The notes under the pieces were generated by a model. The model worked only from the letters and a program-made list of their open reading frames with translations. It was not told the origin of the DNA and searched no databases. A program made the translations under genes and the position numbers. From Bactericera cockerelli (lineage: Eukaryota > Arthropoda > Insecta > Hemiptera > Triozidae), in NCBI GenBank assembly GCA_024516035.1, contig CM044967.1, forward strand, positions 9,179,413-9,243,412: a DNA stretch of 64,000 nucleotides, written 5' to 3'. Each line of letters starts with the position of its first letter. The stretch's first letter is position 1. Positions 41,031-56,000 of this stretch are shown in pieces.

Positions 41031-44000
41031 ACACACACACACCACACACACACACTACACACACACACCACACACACACACACACACACATACACACAAC
41101 ACCACACACCACACACACAACACCACACCACCACACACACACCCACACACACAAAATGTCATTTAGGTTTGAAAAAAAACCTGAATATTTTTGTCGCCCA
41201 TCTATTTTCTGGCCTTCCCCGCGTAAACTCAAGAATGGCTCATCAGAATTTCGCGATCAATATGTCAAATGAAAGCCTAAACCCTTGCCTAAAACTTTCT
41301 CGCTCTGAGTTGATAGGTCGTCACTTCAAATTTCGAGAAAAAATGTCATTTAGGTCAAAAAACGTGAATATTTTACATGTTACCCATCCATTTTTTTACC
41401 TTACCGGCGTAGCTCAAGAACGGCTCATCAGAAATTCGCGATCGATATGTCAATTGAAAGCTCAAGCCTTGCCTAAAACTTTCTCGCTTTGAGTTGATAG
41501 GTCGTCGCGACAAATTTCGAGAAAAAATGTCATTTATGTCAAAAAACGTGCATTTTTTTGCGTCACCCATCCATTTTTATCCTTACTCATTGTAGCTTAA
41601 CCTCAGGGAGATATAATCTAGCCTAGAAGAATTTCCTGATCCAAGCGGACCTATGTGCAAAATTTCAGGTTTCTCGGTCAAACGGTGTGATTTGTATAAA
41701 GAACATACATACATACATACACACACACATACAGACAGCTTTCTTTTATAGATATAGATATTTAAAAAAAAAGTTAAGTAATTATTTTGAGTCAAAATGA
41801 TAAAGGAGACTGTATTTCGTCGCAAGCTTTCTATTAGAACCTCAAGATAGTTTGCAAGGTATAGTAAATTACTTCAAATTCAATTTCAGGAAATTCGGAA
41901 ATGACACCGAGAAATAATTTAAGAAAACTACATTTTTTGTTATAAACCAGACAATACTAAAACAGTAGAATATGGAAAAGGGTGGCTTGAAAAAGCTGTT
42001 ATTATGAAATGATAATTTTTTTAATTCAATTTCTTTTTGATAGATTCAGAACCATTGCAGTGAACAAAAATGAAAATTAAGCCGGTTTGCAAGTTCTCAT
42101 AGGTCTCTCAGAGCTACCTAAAATTCTCAGAAAAAAAATTTGGTGAAAAGTATCGCATCGCGATCGTTTATTTCTTTTTATATAAATCGAGCTGATAAAA
42201 ATTTCTGGTTCATATGAGTGTATATAAAATATGTCAAGACCAGTAAGTTATGGAACTATGAAATTTTAGCATGAAGCTTTATTAGGGTGTTACAAGTACT
42301 CGTACGCCAACAAATTTCAAGAAGAACGACCATTTCTGGAATCCTAACAGATTCCCATTAAATTGAACTCGTCACTTAAAATGGGACCGGACCATTCCTA
42401 ATTTTTTCAATGATCAGGGTTAGATATTTTTTTCATCGTCTAAACTATCCGCAAAAATCACATTTTCAGCACTCTAGCCTAACCTCACTAATTTTTTAAA
42501 TAGTATTTTATTTTAACAAAAACAAAAAAATGAGAAAAAATGTGATTTTTGGACATCTATTTATGTATTCATATGCATCCAAGTAGCGCAGGGATCCGTT
42601 GGTTCGAATCCCACCCAGTGCATGAACATTACCTGATAGTACCTTCCACTAAAGAGTATTATTTTGCATTAATTTGGATTTTTTTGTTTGTGATATTATC
42701 TGTATGGAACCGACGACTGTAACAGAAATAAAGTTTTCAGGTGCGAGACAAACCGGAAATTGAATTAAAAAACAGTTTGATTCCTCATAACCAAAGTATT
42801 AGTGTTACAAAATTCAATCACTTGGCTGTCTCTTCATTCACAAAGCACTCTTCATCAAGGTAGATTCAAAATTCACGTTCAACTAAATAGCACTACTTAG
42901 TGATGAATTAGAAAACTTAAACATTTTACTTGAAAACTGTTCCAATTGAACTTATTCAATGGCCTGGTTAAAAGTTTTCTCCCATAAATATAGGGTGACA
43001 TGAGCCTAAGAACTTCAATAGCTCTACGTTTGGGATGTCTTATGATAAAAATATATGCTTGCGAATGTGGTTCAACCGTTTTTGGAAAAGGGTCTTCATG
43101 GACTGGGTTATTCAAAGAGAATGGACGAGATGAACGCTGACCACCATTGAAGATTAAACTGTATAATCCATAGGTCTTTTTCCATAGATCACATAACATA
43201 TATTATGTATACACCGGAACCACTTGGTTTATCAAGTAATTACCGAAAATTACGGAAAGAGACCAATGTCAAAAGAATAGATGTTGGAATGGGACTCACT
43301 ACCTACATAATACACATCAGCAACAACAAAAAAGGAAAATTCTCACGTCAAGTTTTCAAAATATATGTAGTTTTATTTTAAATCAAAACTATACTCTCGA
43401 ACTATTGGATTTTAAGACATAGGAACAAGAGGTATAGTAGAAGAAATTGGAAATCCATTGGCAAAATACCATCTTTTTTTGCATATGGAAAAGGTGCAAC
43501 ACATAGCACACTATTTGAACGTTGAATGAATTACTTGTGTATCATTAATAAAATTCCTGGTATTTAATTATAATATTTTAACTTAAATTAAATAGAACAA
43601 ACTGTCATCCTTCTTTAAAAAATAGTGCCATATAAAACAATCTTGATTGATTAGTTGATAAGGTGCTGCATCTTCCAGAACACCCTGTATCGATGTGAAC
43701 ATGCATCTTAGAGTAAGAGAAGAATTACAAGTGTTAGAATTAGAAGTCATGTTGTTAGTAAAGGAAATAATATACCCAATTAGAGATTTACGGCCAAATT
43801 ATAAAATAAGATCACAACAAACATGAGGAAAGACCTGTGCACCATGCCTCAGATATGGACTGGTCTTCCCCTATCTTCATTGTAATCTCATTTTATAATG
43901 TGTACCACACTATCAGATTATGAATATTTATGAAAAATAATGAACGGTTCCTACTTTGTTATTAAAAAAAATATATGTACGCCTACGGGTAATATAATAT

Positions 44001-47000
44001 ACTTTGTCACAATGGGACTTTCAGGTCTCTACCGAAGGGAGACGCGACTGTATAAAAAAGGTTATACTTATTTTATTTTACTTTTACATATATCTGTCAG
44101 TAACTTATTCATTTAGGAACATTCGAAGTGAGTTGGCTTTGTGAATGAAATTCGAAAAAATAAGCCAACAAAAGAGAACTTACCTAAATTATAAAATGAA
44201 AATTTAACAATTGAAAACCCTGGTGAGTTAAAATACTATTATAACAGATATAGATATGTAATAAAGCAATGAGCCTACAAAATTATTAATTAGTGGTCAA
44301 AGTTGGGAAAAAAAATTAAAAAAAAATAATCCTATCTTAACCCCAGAGTGATATGCAATTTTCTCCTCAAATACAAAGCTCATTTATTTAAAACATCGAA
44401 TTGCTTCCCCTATCTTTTAAGGTAACTGATTATATTTCCAAGATAACTGATTATATTTCCGGTAATATTGTTGCTTCAGAATATAATGGATTGTTGTCTC
44501 GAGACTCTCGAGAATCTCAGGTCAGTTGATTTCCTGTATACACCTATGCCTATACGTGTGTACCATCTGCCTTAGATTTTTCTCTCATTTATTTATTGAT
44601 TCCTTTTCAATCTCACTAATATTCCTTCTGTAACGTCTTTTAATTTTTGAATTGTTTTTGTCTTGTACTAACTAACATTACTAGACTTTCTTATTTGAAA
44701 TTTACTCAAGAGTAAAGTTCACACAAAAAAGCCGAGAACAATTCAGGGGCTGAAAGATGAGATAAGAAAATGATTTGGTGATATTTAGGAGCAATTGTGC
44801 TCAGACTTAATTTGATAATAAAAAAAAAATTGACCATCAAGTAGAGGAGCTTCAAATCCGTGGTGAAAATTGGACCAACATTATCTTTCATAAATATTAT
44901 TTGTTAAGAGGTTTATGAAATATATAGTTGACATAAAATACATAAAATTTTGACTTTGTTCATTATTAACTTTGGCCTATATTTTTTCTAACAAAAGAGG
45001 AGTTTTTGATACTATACCACTCAGAATTATTGAAAAATTACACTCAGAATATATTATTGAAGCATTTGGACATGTTTTCACAGCATGTGTGTGGTTTTAT
45101 AGAAGATTACCTCATCTGGTAGTGTGGTCTAGAATTCTAGATCGATTTAAGTTTGGTCTTCCTACAAAATTTGCATGAAGCCATTGGGTGCTCCTTTTAA
45201 CAACAACAAAAAATCTCGCGAAGTTCAAATTTAGTTTTTGTGTTACAGCTGACTCGAGAATTTTAATCCGTTATTATATAAAATAAAACATTACCAGCAA
45301 TATAAAATCAGTCATATTGAAAACACTTAGAGATAAGTCAAACTAGTTGATATATCAAATACCTATATGCGAATACAAGTCAAGTTTAAAACGGTAACAT
45401 TTAATATCCAATATAAAACAGTAACATTTAATATCCAATATAATTAGTTGTTAGCATTGCAATGAGTAATAAACCTTCCGGCGAGCGCTCGTCAAGTAGC
45501 TCTCACCAGAAAGTCTATATTAACTCGAAACATAGTTTATATGTATTTTATAAACACCAAACATTGCGAATAAAATGAAATAACTTGCAATATGAAAGTA
45601 ATTTGATCAAAAGGGCCCGTGCTTCGTTGTATTTATGAATCATGCTAGACATATAATGAAATATTCTATTGTTGTGTACAACTTCTACGTGAAGGCAAAC
45701 TTTTTGAAAATCCCTCTTAATTTTCAACTCTTAGGAACAACACAAAACGAAAGCAGAATAGTTCAGCTTAGTGGTTCTTAAATATCTTCAAGGCATCTGA
45801 ACTATATGTATGTTAGTTTAATGTGTTCAATATACACACTAAGTAGGTATAATTACTACAATTTGATACCACTTTTAGTGTTTACCAAAAGATACTATTT
45901 AAAATCAAATTTTATTGACTTGTAATTGCAATCTTTAATCCTACATAAAAAAAGATCACTTTGAAGTGAAATCTAAAAAAATCATTTCATTCAAGGGTTG
46001 TAGTGTACCAACATGTCAGAAACTAATTTATTTAAATAATTAGTATAAAACAAATCTGAAGAATACCACTGTTTGAGTTGTTCGTAATCAAAATTTTATC
46101 AACTTTAATTCAGATTTCTGAAAAATGGTCAGACGTTTCTAAAGTTACTGATAGCATGGATTTTGGAATATTAAAATAAAGAACAGGTTTAGTATGATTA
46201 GATAAAAATTGTTAGTTTTTAATAAGTACACAATGTTAGTTTTAAGAAATATTAGAACATAGAGGTACTTCAGACTATTAATAAAATTTAGGAAGTTGTG
46301 GCCAGTATTTTTTATGTAAAAAAGATATCTTATCAATAAAAATAAGAAATAAAAAACTATCACTATCAAATTATTTAAGTTTGCCAGATATGTATGTATT
46401 TAAATACTTATAATTATATACATGCATTTCCAAAATATATGGAAATGTTGTGCTTTGAATTTTGTAGTACCTACTTACTTTGTACCATAACTTTATAGTA
46501 CAGGATCAATAGAATATCCTCCTCTGTGTGTGCAGTCTAGAAGGTGCACCCAGTTATATGAAAAAAGTCCACCTATTAAGTCACGTGACCATGTACCTCT
46601 TTACCCCTCGTTTCACTCTCAGAGTATCACTGCGGTCTTTGTGCACCAGCTAAGGGATAATTTTTTTGTTTACAATACAGTGAGCGACCATCTACTCGTA
46701 TATTGTAGACATTGGAAAAAATATCTACTTTACGGACAAATATCGCTTATATCAGATTTTTTTAAAAATTATTTTATTTATTTTAATAGGCATGGGAATT
46801 TTTTCTTATTTTTTGAGGGGGTTCAGTGCACCAAGTGCACCTGTACAGAAACCGCCACTGTGTCTGGTACACAACTTTAGTACAAAAGTCTTTACTAGTA
46901 AAATATCTTATCTGATGTCAGCTTTGAGCCGTCAAATGAAAAGCTTGAAACAATCAGAAAAATTTCAACTCGGTAGCAAAGGATTATTTAACAGAAAGTA

Positions 47001-50000
47001 CAGTTACTTTTAGTTGGCCGACATTTCACTTACACACTATCTGACTGTCAGTCTGTTGTTTTTATTTCTTTCAACGCAAAAAAAAAAAACTACTGAACAG
47101 ATTCAAAAATAAAACTGTACTTATGTACGAGAATTGTGGGATGGTTATTTATTTCAACAATGTACAATATTTTATTCACTATATCCTACTAATATTGGAG
47201 AAAAAGAGCTTGTCCACGACCTTTAACATTTTACTTAATTGCTCCTATCTCCTGAACTAGACAACCGTTTTTGACGAATATTGTAGGTTGATGCGTTTAA
47301 CATAAACTATGGGTAAATAATTCAAATTGATTTTTTAATAAAACAGGAAAAATTGTTTGAAAAAGTTATACGAGTAGATATGAAATTGTAAAAAATAATA
47401 AGTAAATTGTTTGTGTAGTTGAGTGTTTTTTGTAAAGAATCTCAAAATAAATCGATTATGAAAAGTTCATATTTTTATCGCTAAATTAAACAGATGTAAA
47501 GAATTCATAAGGAAATGATCTATTTAACCTGAAATAGGGAAAATCCGCATTTTAATAGTAAATAGATACTTTTGGCAAAATGATTAACTTATGACTTCAT
47601 TGAAGGCTACTATGTTTACATCAGTCAAAATATGCAGCTCAATGAAGTAAAAATATTGGATACAGAGGTGGGTGATCTCAGAATCAAGTATTTCCCAAAA
47701 AGTTGGTGTTATTAATATTCATCCCGAGAATAATAATTCTGGATATTAAAAAAAAAAAAACTTTGTCTTTTACTTCAGAGATCAGATATGTTACATCTGT
47801 GATTCAATACGTATGTATACAATCTCAATATATAAATGTTAAATGGTTTATTAGAATATGTTTGTTCCCTTGCGGCAGTCTAGAATGTACCAGATTGTAC
47901 TAGAAAGCGAAAGAAGTACAAAAATCTGGTATGATTTTGGTCAAACTTAAACATGGTTCGTCGCGAAGTACGGGGTAAGGGCTTGCGTAATATAATATGA
48001 CTGTGTTTACTATGTGTCATTATATCACAACTTGTAGTGATGAGCGCAGAGTTGCAGGATTTTTCCAAATATTTTACAGCCTAGTAGTCTAATATTTTGC
48101 AAATCCGCCAAAGGTCGCTCCTAGCAGGACCTTTTAATATCCCAAGACCAAAGCTTGAAAAAATCTGAACCACCAGGATTTTAACCCAGGTCACCTGCAT
48201 GCAAGCTGAGTGTGCTACCCATTCAGCCACGGTGACTACATTTAAAAATAAAATATTCAAAAATCTTTACAATTGGTCTATGTAAAACGTTTTCACGCAT
48301 CTACATACAAAATTGAATTAAAATTGCGTTTGCTTTCCATAAGATTAAGCGATTAAGTGAAAAGTTAGAGTTCTCGCACAAGCTCTTTATCTTCAAAAAA
48401 TAGCAGGTTCAAGGTTGATCAATTAAAATGGGACCATCTACAATACGACTACTACATATGTACAACAAGAAAAAATTCTAAAATATTAAAATTCGTCAGA
48501 CCAACAGACTGACACAACATCAACGGAAGTAATAGCTGTTATGTAAAATGTGCCAAATTCAATCCAACATTTTTTCATAAATTACTACAATCTGCAATCG
48601 TCAATTCAGGATTTTTTCTTTTCTTTTTATATGTATAATATTCAGTGTTAATAATACCTATTATTTGAACAATTTTGAAGTTTAATATCCAATCCAAATA
48701 ACAATTTACTACAGGTACATGCTAACATCAATAAAAATGTACATAATTTAATAAATCACACTAAATTTGAAAACATGATCAATAATTTCATTATGCTAAG
48801 AGCAAAAACTTGGAAAGGCCAACTATAGCCCTAGCAAGTATAAGAAAAAGAACTTGCTAAATAATCTTTGAAATCCTCTATGTTCTAATTTTCAAAGTTC
48901 ATATCTATTCAACCATCTACAATAATAATTATGATTCTACCACCACAAACTAATGCTTAAAAAACATAGATACAATACTTACTAAGCTTTCGCATCAAAT
49001 TCGAAAATTGAGTATTTCTTGTATGTCTTGGCTTTCGAAACGATATATTTGGTACTGACAGCAACCTTGTGTCACGGGATGGCTGTTGGTTTTTCTCTAT
49101 GAGTGAAACTCGTTTCTTGGGTGCTCTATCGAATAATTCTAATTGGGTTGGTCTTGTACATTTCTCGACAGGTTCACTGTAACTATGAATATCAGTAGTC
49201 TCCTCGCTGTCAGTTGGGTTCTCAGGTACTTCTGTATCGGACTCGGGACAGGCAGATTTATTTACAGAGTTATTGTTGCTACTACTAGTGATATTGCTTG
49301 GAACATTAGAAAACGTGTTTTTAAGATTCAAATCTACACGACTCAACTGTTTCTTGAAACTAAAGCCCTTCCACTTTCCGGGTTTGGCTCTGGTAGCACC
49401 TTCAGGTTCAGCATCAGGGTCAGGTGTTTCTTTTTCTTCTTCTTCATTGTTCATAAGGATGAGTGTATCTTCACCTACTTCAGGTACTTCTACATCAGGT
49501 GAGGTGCTATCGTCTTCAGTGTCGAAACCTTTGTCTATGACCTTGTAAATATACAAATTGTGTTTAGATCAAGCGGATGCAGATTAGACATTACTATAAA
49601 TAATTCAAGTCAAATACATCGTTTTAAAAAAAGGAAATATAATAAGCCTATAAAAGTGGTGCGCACCCACTACATTATTTTTCATTTCCTCCTGATATTT
49701 TTAGTGTTTTTCCAAATGTTAAAAAAACCCAACAAGCTTAATAATTGTATACCTTGTGTCGACTATAATAAGTTTTCATTTTGCAACGACTAGATAGAGA
49801 GCTCATTTTTAATAAGATGGTCGGAACATGAGACGGTGAGAAAAAAAAATATGAACCCAATTAGGATCTCGGGGGGTCTTTGAGGGCCCTAAAATCTGAT
49901 TTTCAAAAGTATATATCCTTATTGAAAAATGATCGAAACATGAAATTTTATGCACATGTGCAATTGTGCATTTTAAAGATTCAAGACCCTTCTCTCAAAA

Positions 50001-53000
50001 TTTTGAAACCAAGAAGACAGATAAACCTATCTTGTGGGGTACCAAAATAAAAGTCTACCAAATCATACAATCAAATAAATACGAAATTAATATTTAAGAT
50101 CTTTAGAGGCAAAAATTATTAGTATAATAAAAATAAGTATCACACCAGATGTATTAATATTAAACTGAAGGTATAATTGAGCTGATTTATATCAAACTCA
50201 GATTGTCAGAAACTCAATGGTGGGGTCTTTAGGGGCCCTAAAGAGGGTCAAACAGAGCCAAAATTATAGTATGATATATACATCACATATATGAAAATAA
50301 TAAAATATTTGGAACTTTGGGGAAAGGGTCAAATAGGGCTAAATTTGTGTAGTGATGAATGCGTATCAAATAGGATGTGAAATAAAAGACCTGATTTCAA
50401 TAGTAAAATTGACAATTCTAATCAATAATAATAAGACTCTTTGGAGGAAGGTAACCACCAAGCAAGGTTAATGCTCAAAGCATTTTCTACCACCTAACTC
50501 TCAGAGTCTTATTACAAACTTAAATTAATGAGGAAAAAAATATTAGACATTAATCAAATTTTTAAAAAGGATCTTATAAGACCAAAATTATTTACATTTT
50601 AATGAAAGGTCTCATTGGTCTCATTTCAATTATTGCATTGGAAATGTAAAATAAGCGATTTTACAGCACTTAAGTAAGAAGGACAAAAAAAGGGGTCAAG
50701 TGCTAATTATGATGTGATAAAAACCTAACGTATCTAAATCTATATTGGAAAAACACTAAAACGCACTTACAACAGCAACAAAAGATACATAGAAAAAATA
50801 ATCATTTCATAATTTTTGGCCAAATATTGAAGTTACGAACTATGGCAATATATTGAAATTTTCAAGAAGAAACTAACCATATCAGTATTTTTCTCATATT
50901 ACATCGATGTGTAATTAATTTTTTTAAAAAAATCCTATTTGAAAATTTTAAATAGTTTTTGAAAATATACTGAGTGAGCCACTTTAATCGATCTAGTCAA
51001 ATATCTCCGAAACTACTGAAGATAGAAGAAATCTGTTCAAAGAATATTTTCAAAGTTCTAAAGGGGACACATGAAGGTGGCCTTCAGAAGTTACTCAAAT
51101 GACCCTTTCAAGGTTATTTCAAGGTCAACTTTGAAACTTTAAATGCTACCCCCTATTTTTAATGATTTGCTTGAAATATAAATAAAAATCTGAGTTTAAA
51201 AAAATCGTCACTTGTAATTTTTGTCACACCCAGTTTCACACGCATTTGAGAGTGTGAGATTGTTTTCATCATAGACTATGAGTGCGGTATATCAAATCGA
51301 TCTAATTTTAGGTGCTAAACACGATAGTGATATTGGTATCCAAAAACTTAAGTAAAATAAAAAACCAATATTGCCATGATGTGTTCAGCATCTAAAAGTA
51401 GACTGATTTGATACGCCACATTCATAGTCTATCATGGAAAAAATCTCACATTTCCAAATGGTTGTGAAATTGGGTGTGATAAAAATTACAAGTGAGTATT
51501 TTTTAAAATAAATTTCTTACAAGGAAATCAAAAATATCATAAAAAAATAGGAAGTTCTATTTAAGATTCCAAAGTTGACCTTGAAATAACCTTGCAGGGG
51601 TCATTTGAGAAACTTCTGTAGGTCACCATTTTGTGTCCCCCCGTCCCCTCGGAGGTATGCAAATGTTACCTGAATAGAATTCATCTATATTCAGTAGTTT
51701 CTGAGATATTTGATTAGATCGATTAAAATGGTTTACCCTGTATGTAAAGGGGGGTGTGTATTTTTTGTATACATTAGAGAGTGTTATAATTATGTAAAAT
51801 CCATTTTCTGTCGAAGTATGCAGAAATTTGGTAAGCGACCTGATTTTGAAAAATAGAGGGCATCATTAAGATAATCTGTAGGTAGGTATAATTTCATGTA
51901 AATTAGTCAATCTGTTCTGCAGGTATAAAATTAATTTTAAAAATCGAAGGTCACCATTAAGTCTCACCCATACATCTTAAAGATCTTACTGTTTTTAATA
52001 TTTGAGAAAATTAAAAAGAAAGATTAATATGACTAATTATACGTCAGATAAATCTGAAACATAATACCGATCGTGTGTATGGAGAAATCCGACAGATCTG
52101 ACGGAGAATGATCGAATGAAATTTATAGCTGGCTTTACATGTTTCGCCAGCTCAATATTTGTAATAGTAAAAACCAATTTTTTATGTTTTAAACCTTGCT
52201 GTAAAATACACCTATAAAATTTTTTAAACAAAAACGAAATTAAATATAGACAAAAACTAATCTCACAGGAAGTTTTTTTCAATATAAATTCTGAAGAAAG
52301 AGCCTATTCAACAATCAACATATTCATTTTGCTTTGAGCAAACTGCTGACTTTTTCATTACTAATTTATTTGACAATCCTTAGATTTTCCTTTTTTTTTC
52401 TTTTTTATCTAGCGGACGTTTGAAAATTTTATACAGCAAGTAAAATAACTTTTTAAAAGGTTCTTGATTAGGTTTGAAACCTATTTCTTCAATGTTAATT
52501 TTTTATTGAATGATGATTCTAATATTTAGGATAATTTAGTTTTAAATTAAACCCTACAATTAATTCTGAATATTATATGTAAGTTAAAAAAAAACATTAA
52601 AAAAAAAACACACACTTGTAACATGGCACATTATGAGTTACCCTACTTATAACAAAGGCGGATGAAAGAGTTGCTGTTATTGTAGCAGCTCAAGTTACGT
52701 CGGATATGTTTAATGTTTTAAAGCGACTTATTAAGTAATATTTTAATGATTAGTGTTTTAATCAATACGAAAACAATCAATTTCAAGCTCGTCCTAACTC
52801 ACATTATATCTGAATATTCATCATGAAGCTTTTGGAGCCTCTAAATAGTTTGAAAATAACCAGATAAATAAGATATTTTTGTCCCAATTAGTTTACCTTC
52901 TATGACAACAACGATTCCTTGATTATCTACCCGAATACTACTCGGGTGATGATTGAAGAGATACTTGATTTCTTTAATGTTTTAAATATGTGTATACCTT

Positions 53001-56000
53001 ACAACATATAATTGTATGAACCATTAAAATTATGGTGGTTCAGATATTTTATCATGTGAGTGTTTCACAGAAACATAAAACCACATATTCCGTGTGCGAT
53101 TTTAACCCTCTGTGCACTAAATCCCACAGTTTTCTACATCAAATTGTTCATTTTTTTCTTCTTTCTTTTCCTTCACCAACCCTTTTAAGGGCGCCAATAT
53201 TGATTTGTGTTACTGTCTTGTGGCCTGACAAAGCTAACATATCTATTAAACGCCCTCCAGCGAAACTTCTACTTTAGTTAGTATGTTTTGGCCACAACCA
53301 AAAAACTACTTTAGATGACTTAACAAAATAATAATTTTATAACCTATAAAACGTTGGTCTTTTTCAAATACAGACATATTTTTTTCTGTGAGGGTTGGAG
53401 GAGAAAGCCAATCATTAGAAAATGTGAAACTTTTTGGTTCTTTTTTTTTAAATGCTACTGTCTACATTTATTTATTGTTTTATTTATTTATTGTTCTTGA
53501 TTTATTTATTGTTTTTCAGTCAATACAGTAAAAGCAACTAAGTACTTTGAAGCACGTCACGATCTTACCCAGCACATATTTGTCAGTGATCAGGAGTGAC
53601 ATATTTCTCATTTACTCAATCATGTATATATCGGACCTAATGCTCTCAATAATGCGTCAGAACTGGCAGAGTAAAGATAAATAACCTTTAGCTGAGAAAA
53701 GAAATGATAGACCCATGTAATTCGAGATTACAAGAACTTAAAAATAAAACCAAACAAGATAATGAATACATCAAAGTTAAACGAAGAAATTATCTCGAGA
53801 GCTGTGACAAACGATTGAAAAACCATCCAACACTCCAAAATGATTCTTGAAAAAAAAACGAGACAAACTAACGCTGGACAAAAATTCCACTGAAATTAAC
53901 CGCGAATTAATACCATTTTTAGATAACACATAAATACACAAACGTTTTCGAAAAAGCTCAATTTACAAGTTACATAAGAGTCTTCCTATTCCAAGAAGTA
54001 ATTTTATTCATACAAAATTCCACAAAATTAAATTTCTTTTTTTCAATTTGTATTTTCATATGCGAAATTGCAAAGTTTTTCTGTTCCTAGGTTTTTGTAA
54101 TTTGTTTATATCATAAATTATTAAAATACATATGTATACATAACAACGATTTGAAAAAAGAACTTGTATCCGCTCAATGTTGGTTTGGGCAGTGAAGGAG
54201 GTAGAATCGTTCAGAATAGAAAAAGAGAAGACATGTACATGATGAACTACTCGTATAATCGTTGACAGGGTAGTTAGATTTCATCAATTGTAATCTATTT
54301 TAAATTTATATAAGATTTTTTTCGCTCTTGCTCCGTTCTGTTCAAAATGAGACAGTGGACATATTTTTATCCCTTAAGATGGAAATCTAACAACCAAAGG
54401 ACAGAATTATATTTCATATAATTTATATGAGGTAAGTGATGAGAATTCTTTTTCGAAATGAAACAAGTCACCTTTGACCGAGAAAATTTGCGCGAGGAAC
54501 TGGTATCATTGAGGAAAAAATGTGCAAAGGAAATAACAATAAAACGTAAAAACTTGTGAATACTTCTTATACCTATAAATGGTCAAGTATATACGAAGGA
54601 AGATAATCAGAAGTCTATAAACAGAAACAGAAAACTTCAACAATTACGCCACTTTAGTGTTACGCCGCTTCTGACAACAAAGGTTGAATAAAAATACTAA
54701 GTAAGTTTTGAGTGTCTCATTACTAGCGCTAAAAGATTGAAAATTCATGGCTTTGATTATCCATTATGTATTTCAATGGAAAGTATTTAGGTATATTCAT
54801 AATTTATTAATATTGTGGATACAAACTCTCCTGTACTTATCTTTGGCTGATGAAGCTTTAGTAAAGGAGAGGTTGTAACGAGCAATTATTTTTCAAATTC
54901 TTTATATATTTTTATAAAGGTATAGGCAGACGTTGTTACTTTTTTGTCCAAGATAATGTGTTACCTTTTTTTGGTAAACACCTCAAGTATCTAAATTTCA
55001 AACACTAATTGCAAGTGAATTGTAACATTTAGACATTATTTGAAGAAAAAAATCCTTATAGGCTTAACGTTACTACGTGGAAAATCTACAAGTGTGTTGT
55101 ACATTTAACTGTGTATTTATTATTATGATCTAAATGTACACTATCTTATTAGGACATCGAAAAAAAATACCACATTTTAGTAGTCTAACTTGGATTATGC
55201 ACCAGTTGATAGAGGTCATTGGTAAATTTCTAATCAGGGGATATATATTTTTAAATATGCAGCTATTCAAAAGTTATAGACAATAAACAAGGATTTTTTG
55301 GAACATATTCTCTAATAATTGTTTTTTTTTTTTCAACCCTTTTATCCGCCTTAGTTTTATTTCTACACCAAAGAAAAATGTCACTCATTAAAGAGAAGGA
55401 AAAATTCTTACCTGATCACTGCTCGGGGATCGACATCGCTCCGATGGGAGACACTCCGACTCTGCATTGGTGCGTTTGGGAGACCGAGGGACGCGCTGAT
55501 AGGGATCTGAGGAACCGTAAAGATCCGGGGTGGAGATGTTGAGAACACAGCACTTTTGAATCATATCCACAATCACAACGCTAGTATCTGTTCCATATGC
55601 AATGCTGAAATCGATCAGTTGAAAAGTTAGGATCTAACTCGAGCGTTCTGAATCAAACTGGAAAGGCATAAATTCGACATATACTTCAAAAAGTGAAGAC
55701 TGGTTCTTTACTCTGACTTTATGAAAGAAAGAGTAAAATCATAGACAAAAGAAAATACTAAAAGTCTAAAAATAATAATTGATTAAACCATACTCACAGG
55801 CCATAGGAAGAGTTAAGAATAAGAGCAGTTATATTAACACATTGCTCTCCGTTGGGGGCCAAGTTCAGACACACAAGATGGGCTTGAAATCCAGGAGGCT
55901 TCTTCTGAATACCACTTCTAACTTTTACAGGCCAAGAGTAATCACCCTGCAATTTTGAAAAGAGGAAAAGAAATAACCTAACGCCATATTTCTATACCAC

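Noticed and set aside
40657..41232. Long cysteine/valine open frames on the minus strand (up to 191 codons, three overlapping)
   Set aside because: They are translations of the (CA)n microsatellite; every frame through such a repeat is open.
46530..46880. 116-codon frame on the plus strand
   Set aside because: It runs opposite to tomosyn inside its intron, mixes AT-rich filler with repeat-like CCGCCACTG sequence and shows no domain.
49143..49548. 119- and 91-codon frames on the plus strand
   Set aside because: They are antisense shadows of tomosyn exon A.
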